From Bifidobacterium breve (GTDB taxonomy: Bacteria; Actinomycetota; Acidimicrobiia; Acidimicrobiales; Microtrichaceae): 47,570 nt of DNA. The DNA is taken from contig CAMDLX010000006.1 of NCBI GenBank assembly GCA_945901935.1, forward strand, positions 1 to 47,570, read 5' to 3'. Made by a program: the position numbers and the translations under genes. The notes under the pieces were generated by a model. It saw only the letters and a program-made list of their open reading frames with translations. It did no database searches and was not told the DNA's origin. Positions 40,214 to 47,570 of the stretch are shown here, one piece after another; position 1 is the stretch's first letter; the number at the start of each line of letters is the position of its first letter.

Positions 40214-40786
40214 TTATGCCACTCGCTCATTGAGCTCTTCTGGTACCGGACGCCGCCGACTGCGCTGACTAGGCAGCCGCCGTTGCGGAAGAGGTACCGG
40301 CCGAACTGCCTGTGCCGGTATCACACGAACAGCCGCTCTAGCCGGAAACTCAAGTGCTGACCATGCAGCGCGGCGAAACTGCTCGGCCTGCTCGCCGACA
40401 AGAGAATTCGCAACAACAACACCTTCGATCACGTCTCCTTGCACTGCTGCAAATGGACGATCTCCCCGCCGAATGGCAATCATGACCGAGCCGTTTGCTC
40501 TGCGCTGAATGGAACGATCTAGGCCAGGCAGCCGAGGTGGTGACCGGAACACGGGGGGTGTCAAGCCTTGGGTCTTCGCCAACCCAACAATGCGCCGGAC
40601 GCAGTCAGAAAAATCGGCGACTGAAGTAACTGACCTAGCCGCACTCTGTGTGCCCGCTGCATCTGACTGCGGCACTGACCGCAGGCCGCTTGCCGTACCC
40701 GATGGGCTGCCTACATCTGCTGCAGCAGGAGTATCTGCTGTAGCAGGGGTATCGGTAGGGGAAGCACAAGGTGCAGTCGAAGTCAT
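40214..40786 (-). CDS. Hypothetical protein with disordered ends
   Basis: About 190 residues from ATG 40786. The frame is open to an ATG at 40909, but that start touches the divergent ssuD start with no room for a promoter, so the shorter form is preferred. The N-terminal 50 residues are Pro/Thr/Ala-rich, including an 18-bp repeat pair (40715-40750) encoding TPA-AD. A central block of about 100 residues looks folded (FSDCVRRIVGLAKTQGLTPPVF, ANGSVMIAIRRGDRPFAAVQGDVIEGVVVAN). The tail is Arg/Pro-rich (PLPQRRLPSQRSRRRPVP). I recognise no family. A 5-bp hairpin (TCGCA-AATTC-TGCGA, 40196-40210) follows the stop. Confidence 0.65.
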   Translation of the reverse strand: MTSTAPCASPTDTPATADTPAAADVGSPSGTASGLRSVPQSDAAGTQSAARSVTSVADFSDCVRRIVGLAKTQGLTPPVFRSPPRLPGLDRSIQRRANGSVMIAIRRGDRPFAAVQGDVIEGVVVANSLVGEQAEQFRRAAWSALEFPARAAVRVIPAQAVRPVPLPQRRLPSQRSRRRPVPEELNERVA

Positions 40787-40909
40787 AGAAGCATTGTTCC
40801 CGAGGGGTGTGACACTCAGCGTTTGGACTGCAGGAGCAGGGTCCGAGGCGGATTGTGTAGTTTTGTAGCTATCTCTCGCTGCGGTTTCCGGCGACAACGT
40901 CAGGTGCAT

Positions 40910-42067
40910 ATGTCAACGATCAAAGTTCACTGGTTTCTGCCCACCGGAGGCGACAGCCGGGACATACTGCCCACCGGCCCTCAGGCACACCGGCGCGGAC
41001 CGACCCATGACTACCTCAGCCAAGTAGCTCAGGCCTGCGATGACATGGGCTTTGAGGGGGTTCTGACTCCCTGCGGGACTGGATGCGAGGATGCTTGGAT
41101 CAGCACGGCCTCGCTGATTCCGCAGACCAAACGCCTGAAGTTCTTAGTCGCGTTCCGGCCCGGGCTACTGAGCCCCACTCTGGCGGCACAGATGGCCTCG
41201 ACCTATCAGCGGATGTCCAACGGTCGCATGCTCATCAATATCGTGATCGGCGCTGAAGATGCCGAACTGGCCCGATTCGGAGATTTTGCGGCCAAGGACG
41301 TTCGCTATCAGCGAGCAGCTGAGTTCCTGCAAATTCTCGAGGGCGCTTGGGGTGATGAACCCTTTGATTTTGATGGAGATCACTACAAGGTCGAGAAGGC
41401 CAGCACCCGCACTCCTCCGACAGTTCGGCCGCTCATCTATTTTGGTGGGGCATCTCCCGCAGCCGAAGAGGTTGCCGCACACCACGTGGACGTTTATTTG
41501 GCATGGGGAGAAACCCCCGACATGGTGAGCGAACGTCTTGACCGCATGCGCGCCAAAGCTGCCGCTAGCGGCCGGCCAGCAGACCGGCCACTGCGGTTTG
41601 GGATTCGCTTTCACGTCATCTCTCGAGACACCTCCGAACAAGCTTGGGCAGAGGCTGGGCGCTTACTGTCAGGGATCGACCCTGCAGCAGTTGCAGCGGC
41701 TCGCGCTGACTTTGCAACAACTCGATCAGAGGGTCAGCGGCGCATGGCGGAACTGAGCGCAAGCGCAACCCAAGGGGACGCTCTACCTGATGACCCTCGC
41801 GGCTTAGAGATCTACCCAAATATCTGGTCGGGTGTCGGCCTTGTCCGAGGCGGAGCAGGAACCGCATTGGTTGGTAGCCACACCGAGGTAGCTGATCGCA
41901 TCGAGGAGTATCAGGCCCTTGGGTTCGAAGAGTTCATCCTGTCCGGCTACCCGCACCTAGAAGAGGCCTACGCAACGGGCGAGGGCCTGATGGTCGAACT
42001 ACGAGAGCGCAAGCTGCTTGCCCCCCTTGACGCAGTTGGTGCTGACCCAACTTTCTCATTCCGATAA
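40910..42067 (+). CDS. ssuD: FMNH2-dependent alkanesulfonate monooxygenase, SsuD-like
   Basis: 385 residues from ATG 40910. It follows SsuD closely: VHWFLPTGGDSRDI, HDYLSQVAQACDDMGFEGVLTP, TGCEDAWISTASLIPQTKRLKFLVAFRPGLLSPTLAAQ (Cys59 aligns with the conserved SsuD Cys54), RMLINIVIGAED, VDVYLAWGETPDMV, RFGIRFHVISRDT, NIWSGVGLVRGGAGTALVG and FILSGYPHLEEAY. Known reaction: an alkanesulfonate, FMNH2 and O2 give an aldehyde and sulfite. No SsuE reductase or ssuABC transporter is in the window. The stop shares a base with the next gene (TAATG). Related LLM enzymes act on other sulfonates or sulfones, so substrate is open. Confidence 0.92.
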   Translation: MSTIKVHWFLPTGGDSRDILPTGPQAHRRGPTHDYLSQVAQACDDMGFEGVLTPCGTGCEDAWISTASLIPQTKRLKFLVAFRPGLLSPTLAAQMASTYQRMSNGRMLINIVIGAEDAELARFGDFAAKDVRYQRAAEFLQILEGAWGDEPFDFDGDHYKVEKASTRTPPTVRPLIYFGGASPAAEEVAAHHVDVYLAWGETPDMVSERLDRMRAKAAASGRPADRPLRFGIRFHVISRDTSEQAWAEAGRLLSGIDPAAVAAARADFATTRSEGQRRMAELSASATQGDALPDDPRGLEIYPNIWSGVGLVRGGAGTALVGSHTEVADRIEEYQALGFEEFILSGYPHLEEAYATGEGLMVELRERKLLAPLDAVGADPTFSFR

Positions 42068-42780
42068 TGCGCATCGGGCTCTTACTGTGCGATCACATTG
42101 ATCAGCAGATCGCTGACGGGATCGGCGACTACACCGAGCTGTATCCGGCTGTTTTTGCACCCGCTGGAATCGACCTGCGTGTCTACGAGGCAGCAGCCGG
42201 GGAACTTCCCGACACCACATCTGAATGCGAGGGCTGGATTCTCTCTGGCTCGCGGAAATCCACCTATGAAGACCTCCCCTGGATCAGCGATCTCTCGGAG
42301 TTCATCCTGAGCGCAGAGAAGGACCGAGCACCCCAAATGGGAATCTGCTTTGGGCACCAACTCATTGCCAGCACGCTGGGCGGAGAGGTGGCCAAATCCT
42401 CGGCTGGGTGGGGAGTCGGAGTGAAAACCTTTGACGTGGTTGCCACGGCCCCTTGGATGCAAGCTGAACCGGAAATCACCGAGTTCCGTATGTTGATGAG
42501 CCACCAAGATCAAGTGCTGCGGTTACCACCCGCCGCTGAACTCCTCGCCACCTCGCCATACTGCCCAGTTGCCGCCTATCGCGTAGCCGATCACGTGTTT
42601 TGCGTTCAAGGCCACCCCGAGTTTGTTCCCGCACTCAGTGAGAGATTGATCAATGCTCGGCGCGCAGCCCTAGGTGAACAAGTCGCCGATGCCGCACTGC
42701 TCAGCTTGCAGGATCTACAGACTCGCCCGCTGGATCACGATCTCGTGGCTGAGTGGACGGCACGTTTCTTCCGACGCTGA
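42067..42780 (+). CDS. Class I glutamine amidotransferase (GMP synthase-type domain)
   Basis: 237-residue stand-alone GATase. The nucleophile is Cys94 in MGICFGHQLIASTLGG, and the catalytic His183 and Glu185 lie in VQGHPEF. GSRKSTYEDLPWI replaces the usual GSP-x-S-V oxyanion-side loop. No synthase domain is fused, so it resembles the YfeJ/GMP-synthase-like group that may act as gamma-glutamyl hydrolases or ammonia donors for unknown partners. TAATG coupling to ssuD indicates the two are made together, although their chemistries are not obviously linked. Confidence 0.9.
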   Translation: MRIGLLLCDHIDQQIADGIGDYTELYPAVFAPAGIDLRVYEAAAGELPDTTSECEGWILSGSRKSTYEDLPWISDLSEFILSAEKDRAPQMGICFGHQLIASTLGGEVAKSSAGWGVGVKTFDVVATAPWMQAEPEITEFRMLMSHQDQVLRLPPAAELLATSPYCPVAAYRVADHVFCVQGHPEFVPALSERLINARRAALGEQVADAALLSLQDLQTRPLDHDLVAEWTARFFRR

Positions 42781-42920
42781 TTCACACCTGTCGCTACCAT
42801 GGTCAAACACGGTGCGCTTCGGTGCAGCCTGGACTGATCTGCCTCAACCAGGCTGTGTCGGCTGGGTCCGTGCTGTCTTCTGTCTGCTGTCTGATGTGTC
42901 CCTGATGTCTGGAGGATTTC

Positions 42921-44012
42921 ATGCCACCGCTCGTTGTTGGAGTACCAACCGAAATCAAGGACAATGAGAACCGAGTGGCAATCACTCCCGACGGAGTCCG
43001 TGAGCTTGAGCAGCACGGGATTCAAGTTCTGTTGCAGTCAGGTGCTGGAATTCGCTCCTCAATTACGGACGAGGAGTATGCATCCGCCGGGGCAGAAATC
43101 CTTTCCGATGTCGAAGAGCTTTGGGCGCGTTCGGGGATCATCTGCAAGGTCAAAGAACCACAGGCTTCTGAATACCAGTTTTTCCGTCCTGGGCTCGTTC
43201 TGTTCACCTACCTGCACCTTGCGGCCTACCCACAGGTGGCAGCCGCGCTACTTGAGCATCAGGTCACCGGGATTGCCTACGAAACTGTGCAGGCCGCTGA
43301 CGGCTCGCTACCGCTACTAGCACCCATGTCAGAAGTTGCGGGGCGTATGGCAACACAGATCGGAGCACATCTGCTCGAGCGGGCTCACGGTGGCCGTGGA
43401 GTTCTCCTCGGTGGCGCTCCCGGAGTCCGGCCGGGTCGGGTGGTTGTACTCGGTGCTGGCAACGTGGGTTGGAATGCTGCATGGATTGCTGCCGGTATGG
43501 AGGCCGAGGTGCTGTTGCTCGACAAGAATCTGGATCGATTGCGATGGGTCGATCAGATTCATCGCGGACGCATCATGACGTTGGCATCGAATCGAGGTGC
43601 GGTTGAACGCGCAGTTGCCGGAGCGGACTTGGTCATTGGCGCTGTGCTTCTTGCTGGCGGACGCGCTCCAACCGTGGTGACCGAAGACATGGTCATGGGG
43701 ATGAAGGAACGCTCCGTCATTGTGGACGTGGCGATCGACCAAGGTGGTTGTGTAGAAACCATCCACGAAACAACTCACTCCGACCCCACCTATGTGGTGC
43801 ACGAAGTTGTGCACTACGCAGTTGGAAATATTCCCGGAGCCGTGCCGCATACCTCGACCTATGCCCTCACGAATGCAACGCTGCCGTACTTGTTGCAACT
43901 CGCGATTGGTGGCGCACAAGCAGAGCTGAGCGAGCCTGCTCTAGCAGGTGGACTCAACACCTTTGCCGGGCGAATCACCCACCAAGCGGTGGCCGAAGCG
44001 CTAGATCTCTAA
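42921..44012 (+). CDS. ald: Alanine dehydrogenase
   Basis: 363 residues, the usual Ald length. The N-terminal substrate domain has GVPTEIKDNENRVAITP (Arg for the carboxylate), CKVKEP with the catalytic Lys, and FTYLHLAAYP with the catalytic His at about 99. The NAD domain has VVVLGAGNVGWNAAWIAAGM, and VDVAIDQGGC carries the conserved Asp. Interconverts L-alanine with pyruvate and ammonia using NAD. A GGAGGA site precedes the ATG. The 140-nt gap after the GATase gene suggests its own promoter. It may supply pyruvate/alanine balance for transaminases. Confidence 0.95.
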   Translation: MPPLVVGVPTEIKDNENRVAITPDGVRELEQHGIQVLLQSGAGIRSSITDEEYASAGAEILSDVEELWARSGIICKVKEPQASEYQFFRPGLVLFTYLHLAAYPQVAAALLEHQVTGIAYETVQAADGSLPLLAPMSEVAGRMATQIGAHLLERAHGGRGVLLGGAPGVRPGRVVVLGAGNVGWNAAWIAAGMEAEVLLLDKNLDRLRWVDQIHRGRIMTLASNRGAVERAVAGADLVIGAVLLAGGRAPTVVTEDMVMGMKERSVIVDVAIDQGGCVETIHETTHSDPTYVVHEVVHYAVGNIPGAVPHTSTYALTNATLPYLLQLAIGGAQAELSEPALAGGLNTFAGRITHQAVAEALDL

Positions 44013-44093
44013 CCCGCTTCTGTTATGCGCCTGACCTTCTATAGAGGGTGCTTGTTCAGATGGTCGGCGCAAGACAGAGCAGGGCAATGGGAG

Positions 44094-45359
44094 CTATTTG
44101 AGCGTGTAACGAATCGGAAGGTGCTTGACCCCGCTCACGAAGTGAGTCGGCGTATAGACCGCTGGACCAGCGAGCTCAACCGTGGCAGTACGTTCAAGGA
44201 ACTTTCCGAGCAGCGTACGCACTTCGCGCCGAGCTACCTGAGCGCCCAAGCAGAAGTGCATGCCCAATCCGAATGACAGCAACTTGTCACTATCAGGGCG
44301 AAAAATGTCAAAACTCATGGGGTTGATGAACACATCCTCATCTCGATTCGCAGAGGGATAAGAAGTCAGCACGACATCACCCTTCGGGATCAGCACTCCC
44401 CCAAGCTCAACGTCTTCTTGGACCCAACGAAAGAAGCTGCGAACTGGACTCGTCCATCGAATGATCTCTTCGGTGGCTTGCCCCAGGAGGGCAGGATCTT
44501 CTCGCAGAGCTTGTATCTGATCGGGGTGAGCGAGCAGCTGCTCTAAGCCTCCGCTCAACGAAAACGAGGTGGTGTCATGGCCAGCAGTTGCGACGATGAT
44601 GTAATACCAAAGCAACTCCGCCTCCCCGAGAGGCGCCCCGTCAACTTCACCGTTGGCGAGCACTGTGGCTAGGTCATGAGTGGGGTGTGCTCGACGCTCT
44701 GCTGTCAGGGCCTCGAAGTAATCCTTGAACTTGGCAATTGTCGAACCAACAAGCTCAAGGGGATCAGTGAAATCGCCCAGGTATTCCGGATCTGCAGAAC
44801 CAAAAAGCCCTTGCGTGAGTTCCATCATGAACCGCTCGTCGCTGCGCGGAACACCAAAAATCGTCATGATGACGCGGATGGTGAACGGGACGGCAAGGTC
44901 CTGAGCAAAATCGCACTCGCCGCCCATATCGGCGAGCTTCTCTACATACTCCTCCGCAATCTGCTCAATCGCCTCCTGCAAGTTTTTGACTGCAGCAGGC
45001 TTAAACCAATCGTTCGTGACCTTGCGATACTTGTCATGCTCAGACCCGTGCAGATGCACCAACGTCCGTGGCTGTTCGAGACCGAGCATGTCGAGCATCT
45101 CGTAGGTGATATTCGGGCTCGGTGCGGACTGCTCTGTGTTGAAAAACACGTCACTTCGCCGTGAGACCTCAAAGACATCCTCATGGCGAGTGATTGCCCA
45201 AAAGGGGGTCCACCCCTCGGCTTCGACTCGCAAGATTGGAGCATCTCGGCGCAGCTCGCGAGCAATCTCATGCCAGTTTTCCATATCCCCAAATGACTCG
45301 GGATGAATGAAGATCATCCCACGAGGATCGCTATCGGGAGACAGAATCGGTTCAGGCAT
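44094..45359 (-). CDS. Cytochrome P450
   Basis: 421-residue bacterial P450. Heme loop FGLGMHFCLG with Cys370, I-helix AGHDTT (259-264), K-helix E298-I-I-R301, and helix-C region LHGSEHDKYRKVTNDWF. It differs clearly from the P450 at 36.7-38.0 kb (HDTT rather than NETT, different B-C region), so they are not a recent duplicate pair. The AGHDTTSFSLSGGLEQLLAHPDQ region resembles P450s acting on terpenoids, sterols or fatty acids in actinobacteria; substrate unknown. It stands alone, convergent with ald and with about 110 nt to the MFS gene upstream on the same strand. Confidence 0.92.
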   Translation of the reverse strand: MPEPILSPDSDPRGMIFIHPESFGDMENWHEIARELRRDAPILRVEAEGWTPFWAITRHEDVFEVSRRSDVFFNTEQSAPSPNITYEMLDMLGLEQPRTLVHLHGSEHDKYRKVTNDWFKPAAVKNLQEAIEQIAEEYVEKLADMGGECDFAQDLAVPFTIRVIMTIFGVPRSDERFMMELTQGLFGSADPEYLGDFTDPLELVGSTIAKFKDYFEALTAERRAHPTHDLATVLANGEVDGAPLGEAELLWYYIIVATAGHDTTSFSLSGGLEQLLAHPDQIQALREDPALLGQATEEIIRWTSPVRSFFRWVQEDVELGGVLIPKGDVVLTSYPSANRDEDVFINPMSFDIFRPDSDKLLSFGLGMHFCLGAQVARREVRTLLGKFLERTATVELAGPAVYTPTHFVSGVKHLPIRYTLK

Positions 45360-45470
45360 GGGGCACCTTTAGGTCGGCTTCTAGGTGTGCTTCACCTCAT
45401 GGCACAGTATCCCCCACCGGACGCGCAGCACGCACCACGAGCATGGCTATGAGTGGGTCATGCGGTTGGC

Positions 45471-46766
45471 TCAAGCCGCTGCAGCATCGCGAGCAGCATC
45501 AGCGTCGGCCATAACGTGAAATCTGCCAGTCAGAATGAACAACACCGTGACCATCAACAGCAAAGTCCCCGCAGCAATAGTCACCGGCTGAATTCCATAG
45601 ATGTCAGACAACTTGCCCCAGAGAAAGATTCCAATCGGAAGAGCACCCGTCAGGCACATCAGGTAGATCGCAATGACCGTTCCGCGAAGCTCGTCGCGCA
45701 CAACAAGTTGGATGCTGGTGTTGATCGTGGATGCAATGGCTAGGTACGCGCCGCCGAAGCACAACAATGCCAACACCACGGTGAAATACGTGGGCGCCAA
45801 GCCAGTTGCCACTACGGAGAGCCCGTACAGGACCATTGCCCCACTCAGCAGTCTGGACCGCGGAATCCGTGGTGCAATCGATAACAGTGCCGGCGTAAAG
45901 ATCACCGACCCAATGCCAGCGGCGCCGAAAAGAATCCCGAGACGCAGCCCCGATACCTGCAACACCTTCTCGCCGTAGACCACAAGGTAGCTAAACAGTG
46001 GGCTGCCGAGTCCGGCAACTGCAGCTATTGCCATACAGCAGGCACGAATCGGCGGAGAGGCCAGCACGTAGCGTCCGGCGGAGCGAATTCCGGCTACGGC
46101 TCCTCCAGAAACGTTTCGACGAACGCCATCGCTGCCGACCCGCAAGCCCAGCAGAACAACAATCACGATGCCGAAGGAAGCGGCATTCAAGGCGAAGGCC
46201 CATGAGACTCCGATTCCCGACACGATGATGCCTGTTAGGAGTGGCCCGAGGGCTCGAGCCGCATTGAACTGGGCACTGTTCAATGTGACTGCGTTGAGCA
46301 ACAAATCCCGACTCACTAATTCGGCTACGAACGACTGCCAGACCGGCGTATTCAGCCCAGCTGCTAGACCCGACACGAATGCGAGTCCTGCTAGCCAGGC
46401 AGTGGTCACAACTCCCGTGTACACCATCACAAAAAGTGCGGTGGCGCAGGCAGCCTGCGCTGCTTGGGTACTGATTAACAGAGTCCTTCGAGGGAACCGG
46501 TCGGCCAGACTTCCACCGACTAAGCCCATCACCATGAACGGCAAGTATTGAAAGAACCCGGTTACACCAATTGCTCCAGCCGATCCCGTCAGAGAAAAGG
46601 CCACAAAGGGGATTGCTGCGCCTTGCATCCAACTGCCCGTATTCGACACAAGCGCTGCTAGCCAAAACCTGCGAAAATCCCGCTGCCGAAGGGCATCAAG
46701 TGCCCGTGGTTTAGGGCGCTCAGTGCTCGGAGTTACTTCTGGCTGATTAGGCATCGGAGCAGTCAT
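45471..46766 (-). CDS. MFS transporter, MFS_3/EntS-like
   Basis: About 430 residues, 12 predicted hydrophobic segments. RDFRRFWLAALVSNTGSWMQGAAIPFVAF and GGSLADRFPRRTLLISTQ are typical openings of the MFS_3 (EntS/bacterial transmembrane effector) family. PVWQSFVAELVSRDLLLNAVTLNSAQFNAARALGP and GRFHV near the end also fit. Exporters of siderophores or drugs belong here; the substrate is unknown. The frame opens with a GTG at 46781; the first ATG is at 46766, and neither has a convincing ribosome site. It is divergent from the acyltransferase gene. Confidence 0.88.
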   Translation of the reverse strand: MTAPMPNQPEVTPSTERPKPRALDALRQRDFRRFWLAALVSNTGSWMQGAAIPFVAFSLTGSAGAIGVTGFFQYLPFMVMGLVGGSLADRFPRRTLLISTQAAQAACATALFVMVYTGVVTTAWLAGLAFVSGLAAGLNTPVWQSFVAELVSRDLLLNAVTLNSAQFNAARALGPLLTGIIVSGIGVSWAFALNAASFGIVIVVLLGLRVGSDGVRRNVSGGAVAGIRSAGRYVLASPPIRACCMAIAAVAGLGSPLFSYLVVYGEKVLQVSGLRLGILFGAAGIGSVIFTPALLSIAPRIPRSRLLSGAMVLYGLSVVATGLAPTYFTVVLALLCFGGAYLAIASTINTSIQLVVRDELRGTVIAIYLMCLTGALPIGIFLWGKLSDIYGIQPVTIAAGTLLLMVTVLFILTGRFHVMADADAARDAAAA

Positions 46767-46867
46767 CTTGGTGGACGCCACATCCTAATGATGCGCTTCT
46801 CGGAGATGATCCACGCCGTTATGCTACTGGCCGGGACCTAGTTCCTCGTAGCGCCTATCATGCATCC

Positions 46868-47570
46868 ATGGAACAGGACGACTCCGATTCGAAACAGTCG
46901 CCGAGCAACCAAACTCCAGGAACGCCGAGTACGCCGACTGCGACTCCGGCCATCCGCCTTGACCCAGCCGAGTTACTGAATCAAGACATCACGCTCGAAG
47001 AGATGCTCAGTCAGGCCGGTTCCGGCGCAGGCCATGGTGAGCTCGTTCAGCTACCTCAAGAGGAACCCCGCAACCCTGATGCGCTTGACGATCGCAGGCG
47101 CTCCGATGTCAATGAGTGGGGCCGCTCGGAACACATGCGAGAGATCGCTCGGCGCGTCTATGACCCTGTCTACAAGCACTGGTTTCGCGTTGAGTGGGAG
47201 GGCCTAGAAAAGATTCCAGAAGGTGGCGCCCTGCTCGTGGCGAATCATGCTGCCGCCATCCCTTCTGATGCGCCCGTGATCATGCACGGAATTGAGACAG
47301 AGCTGAATCGCCCGGTCTACGGTTTAGCCGACAACTTCTTTCGGACGATCCCCGTGGTTGGAACCATCTGGAATCGCCTCGGTGGCCTGCCAGCGCATCC
47401 AGACAACGCGTACCGGCTCCTACGAGAACAAGACCAACTTGTACTGGTGTTTCCCGAGGGAACGAAGGGCCCATCCAAGACTTACAGCGAGCGCTACCAA
47501 CTTCGCAGATTCGGCCGGGGCGGATTTGTAGAGATCGCCATGAGAGCAGGGGTGCCTGTAGTCCCGATTG
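46868..47570 (+). CDS. Lysophospholipid acyltransferase (PlsC-like), 3' end outside window
   Basis: ATG at 46868, frame open to the window end (234 codons seen). The first 80 residues are polar and Pro/Thr/Ser-rich (TPGTPSTPTATPA), followed by an acidic stretch. The catalytic domain starts at about YDPVYKHWFRVEWEGLEKIPEGG. ANHAAAIPSDAPV supplies the catalytic His and Asp with the six-residue spacing of this actinobacterial subgroup, and VFPEGTKGPSKTY is the second acyltransferase motif. It probably acylates glycerolipid or a related acceptor at the membrane. Confidence 0.87.
   Translation, partial: MEQDDSDSKQSPSNQTPGTPSTPTATPAIRLDPAELLNQDITLEEMLSQAGSGAGHGELVQLPQEEPRNPDALDDRRRSDVNEWGRSEHMREIARRVYDPVYKHWFRVEWEGLEKIPEGGALLVANHAAAIPSDAPVIMHGIETELNRPVYGLADNFFRTIPVVGTIWNRLGGLPAHPDNAYRLLREQDQLVLVFPEGTKGPSKTYSERYQLRRFGRGGFVEIAMRAGVPVVPI

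Noticed and set aside
39415-40230. 271-codon minus frame through the tRNA and island
   Set aside because: It crosses the tRNA-Leu gene and gives a low-complexity Arg-rich product; the DUF3800-like frame and the recombinase frame explain the sequence better.

Overview
The window looks like a chromosomal segment of a moderately GC-rich actinobacterium. The evidence is a DUF222/13E12-type HNH endonuclease gene, two relatives of mycothiol-dependent enzymes, an F420-type luciferase-like oxidoreductase, two bacterial cytochrome P450s, several SRPBCC proteins and an actinobacterial-style HEPN gene. An aquatic Acidimicrobiia-like or related lineage is a reasonable guess, but nothing here proves the class. 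I see no CRISPR array, rRNA, intact insertion sequence or intact prophage.

Layout. 1-0.9 kb: the 3' part of an HNH endonuclease gene. 1.0-6.1 kb (minus): a complete branched-chain amino acid type ABC importer with LivH and LivM fused into one permease. 6.2-7.7 kb: a membrane protein of unknown function. 7.8-15.4 kb (minus): a tightly overlapping operon of a PAS-GGDEF-EAL protein, an MFS exporter and a heterodimeric ABC exporter. 15.5-26.2 kb: a class III aminotransferase, a potassium channel, a PhoD-type phosphatase followed by a flippase carrying a degenerate kinase domain, a second (membrane) GGDEF-EAL protein, a YczE-type membrane protein and a Thr-rich secreted lipoprotein that ends in a strong bidirectional terminator. 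26.3-32.7 kb: a ferritin-like diiron protein divergent from an SGNH hydrolase, then a three-gene minus set (tandem DUF1330-like barrel, DsbA/Rv2466c-like protein with CPYA in place of CxxC, mycothiol-dependent isomerase family), then an F420-type LLM oxidoreductase and a TetR regulator.

32.8-38.5 kb (minus) is the most distinctive block. An SRPBCC protein, a P450, a second SRPBCC protein, a sulfatase fused to a DJ-1/PfpI domain, and an SDR with the halohydrin dehalogenase signature S-X12-Y-X3-R lie head to tail. Three of the four junctions are ATGA overlaps or a 1-nt gap. I infer a catabolic module for a sulfated, possibly halogenated or epoxide-bearing, hydrophobic compound; the substrate is unknown.

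38.6-40.1 kb is a decayed island at the 3' end of a tRNA-Leu(UAA) gene. It holds a tyrosine-recombinase C-terminal remnant, a DUF3800-like gene, and the stumps of a HEPN/MNT toxin-antitoxin pair. 40.2-47.6 kb: a gene of unknown function, an SsuD-like alkanesulfonate monooxygenase coupled to a class I glutamine amidotransferase, alanine dehydrogenase, a second P450, an MFS transporter, and the 5' part of an acyltransferase gene.

A recurring theme is short tandem repeats. Periods are multiples of three inside genes (15, 18 and 21 bp). A 14-bp array at the end of one gene instead places a stop codon in all three frames.
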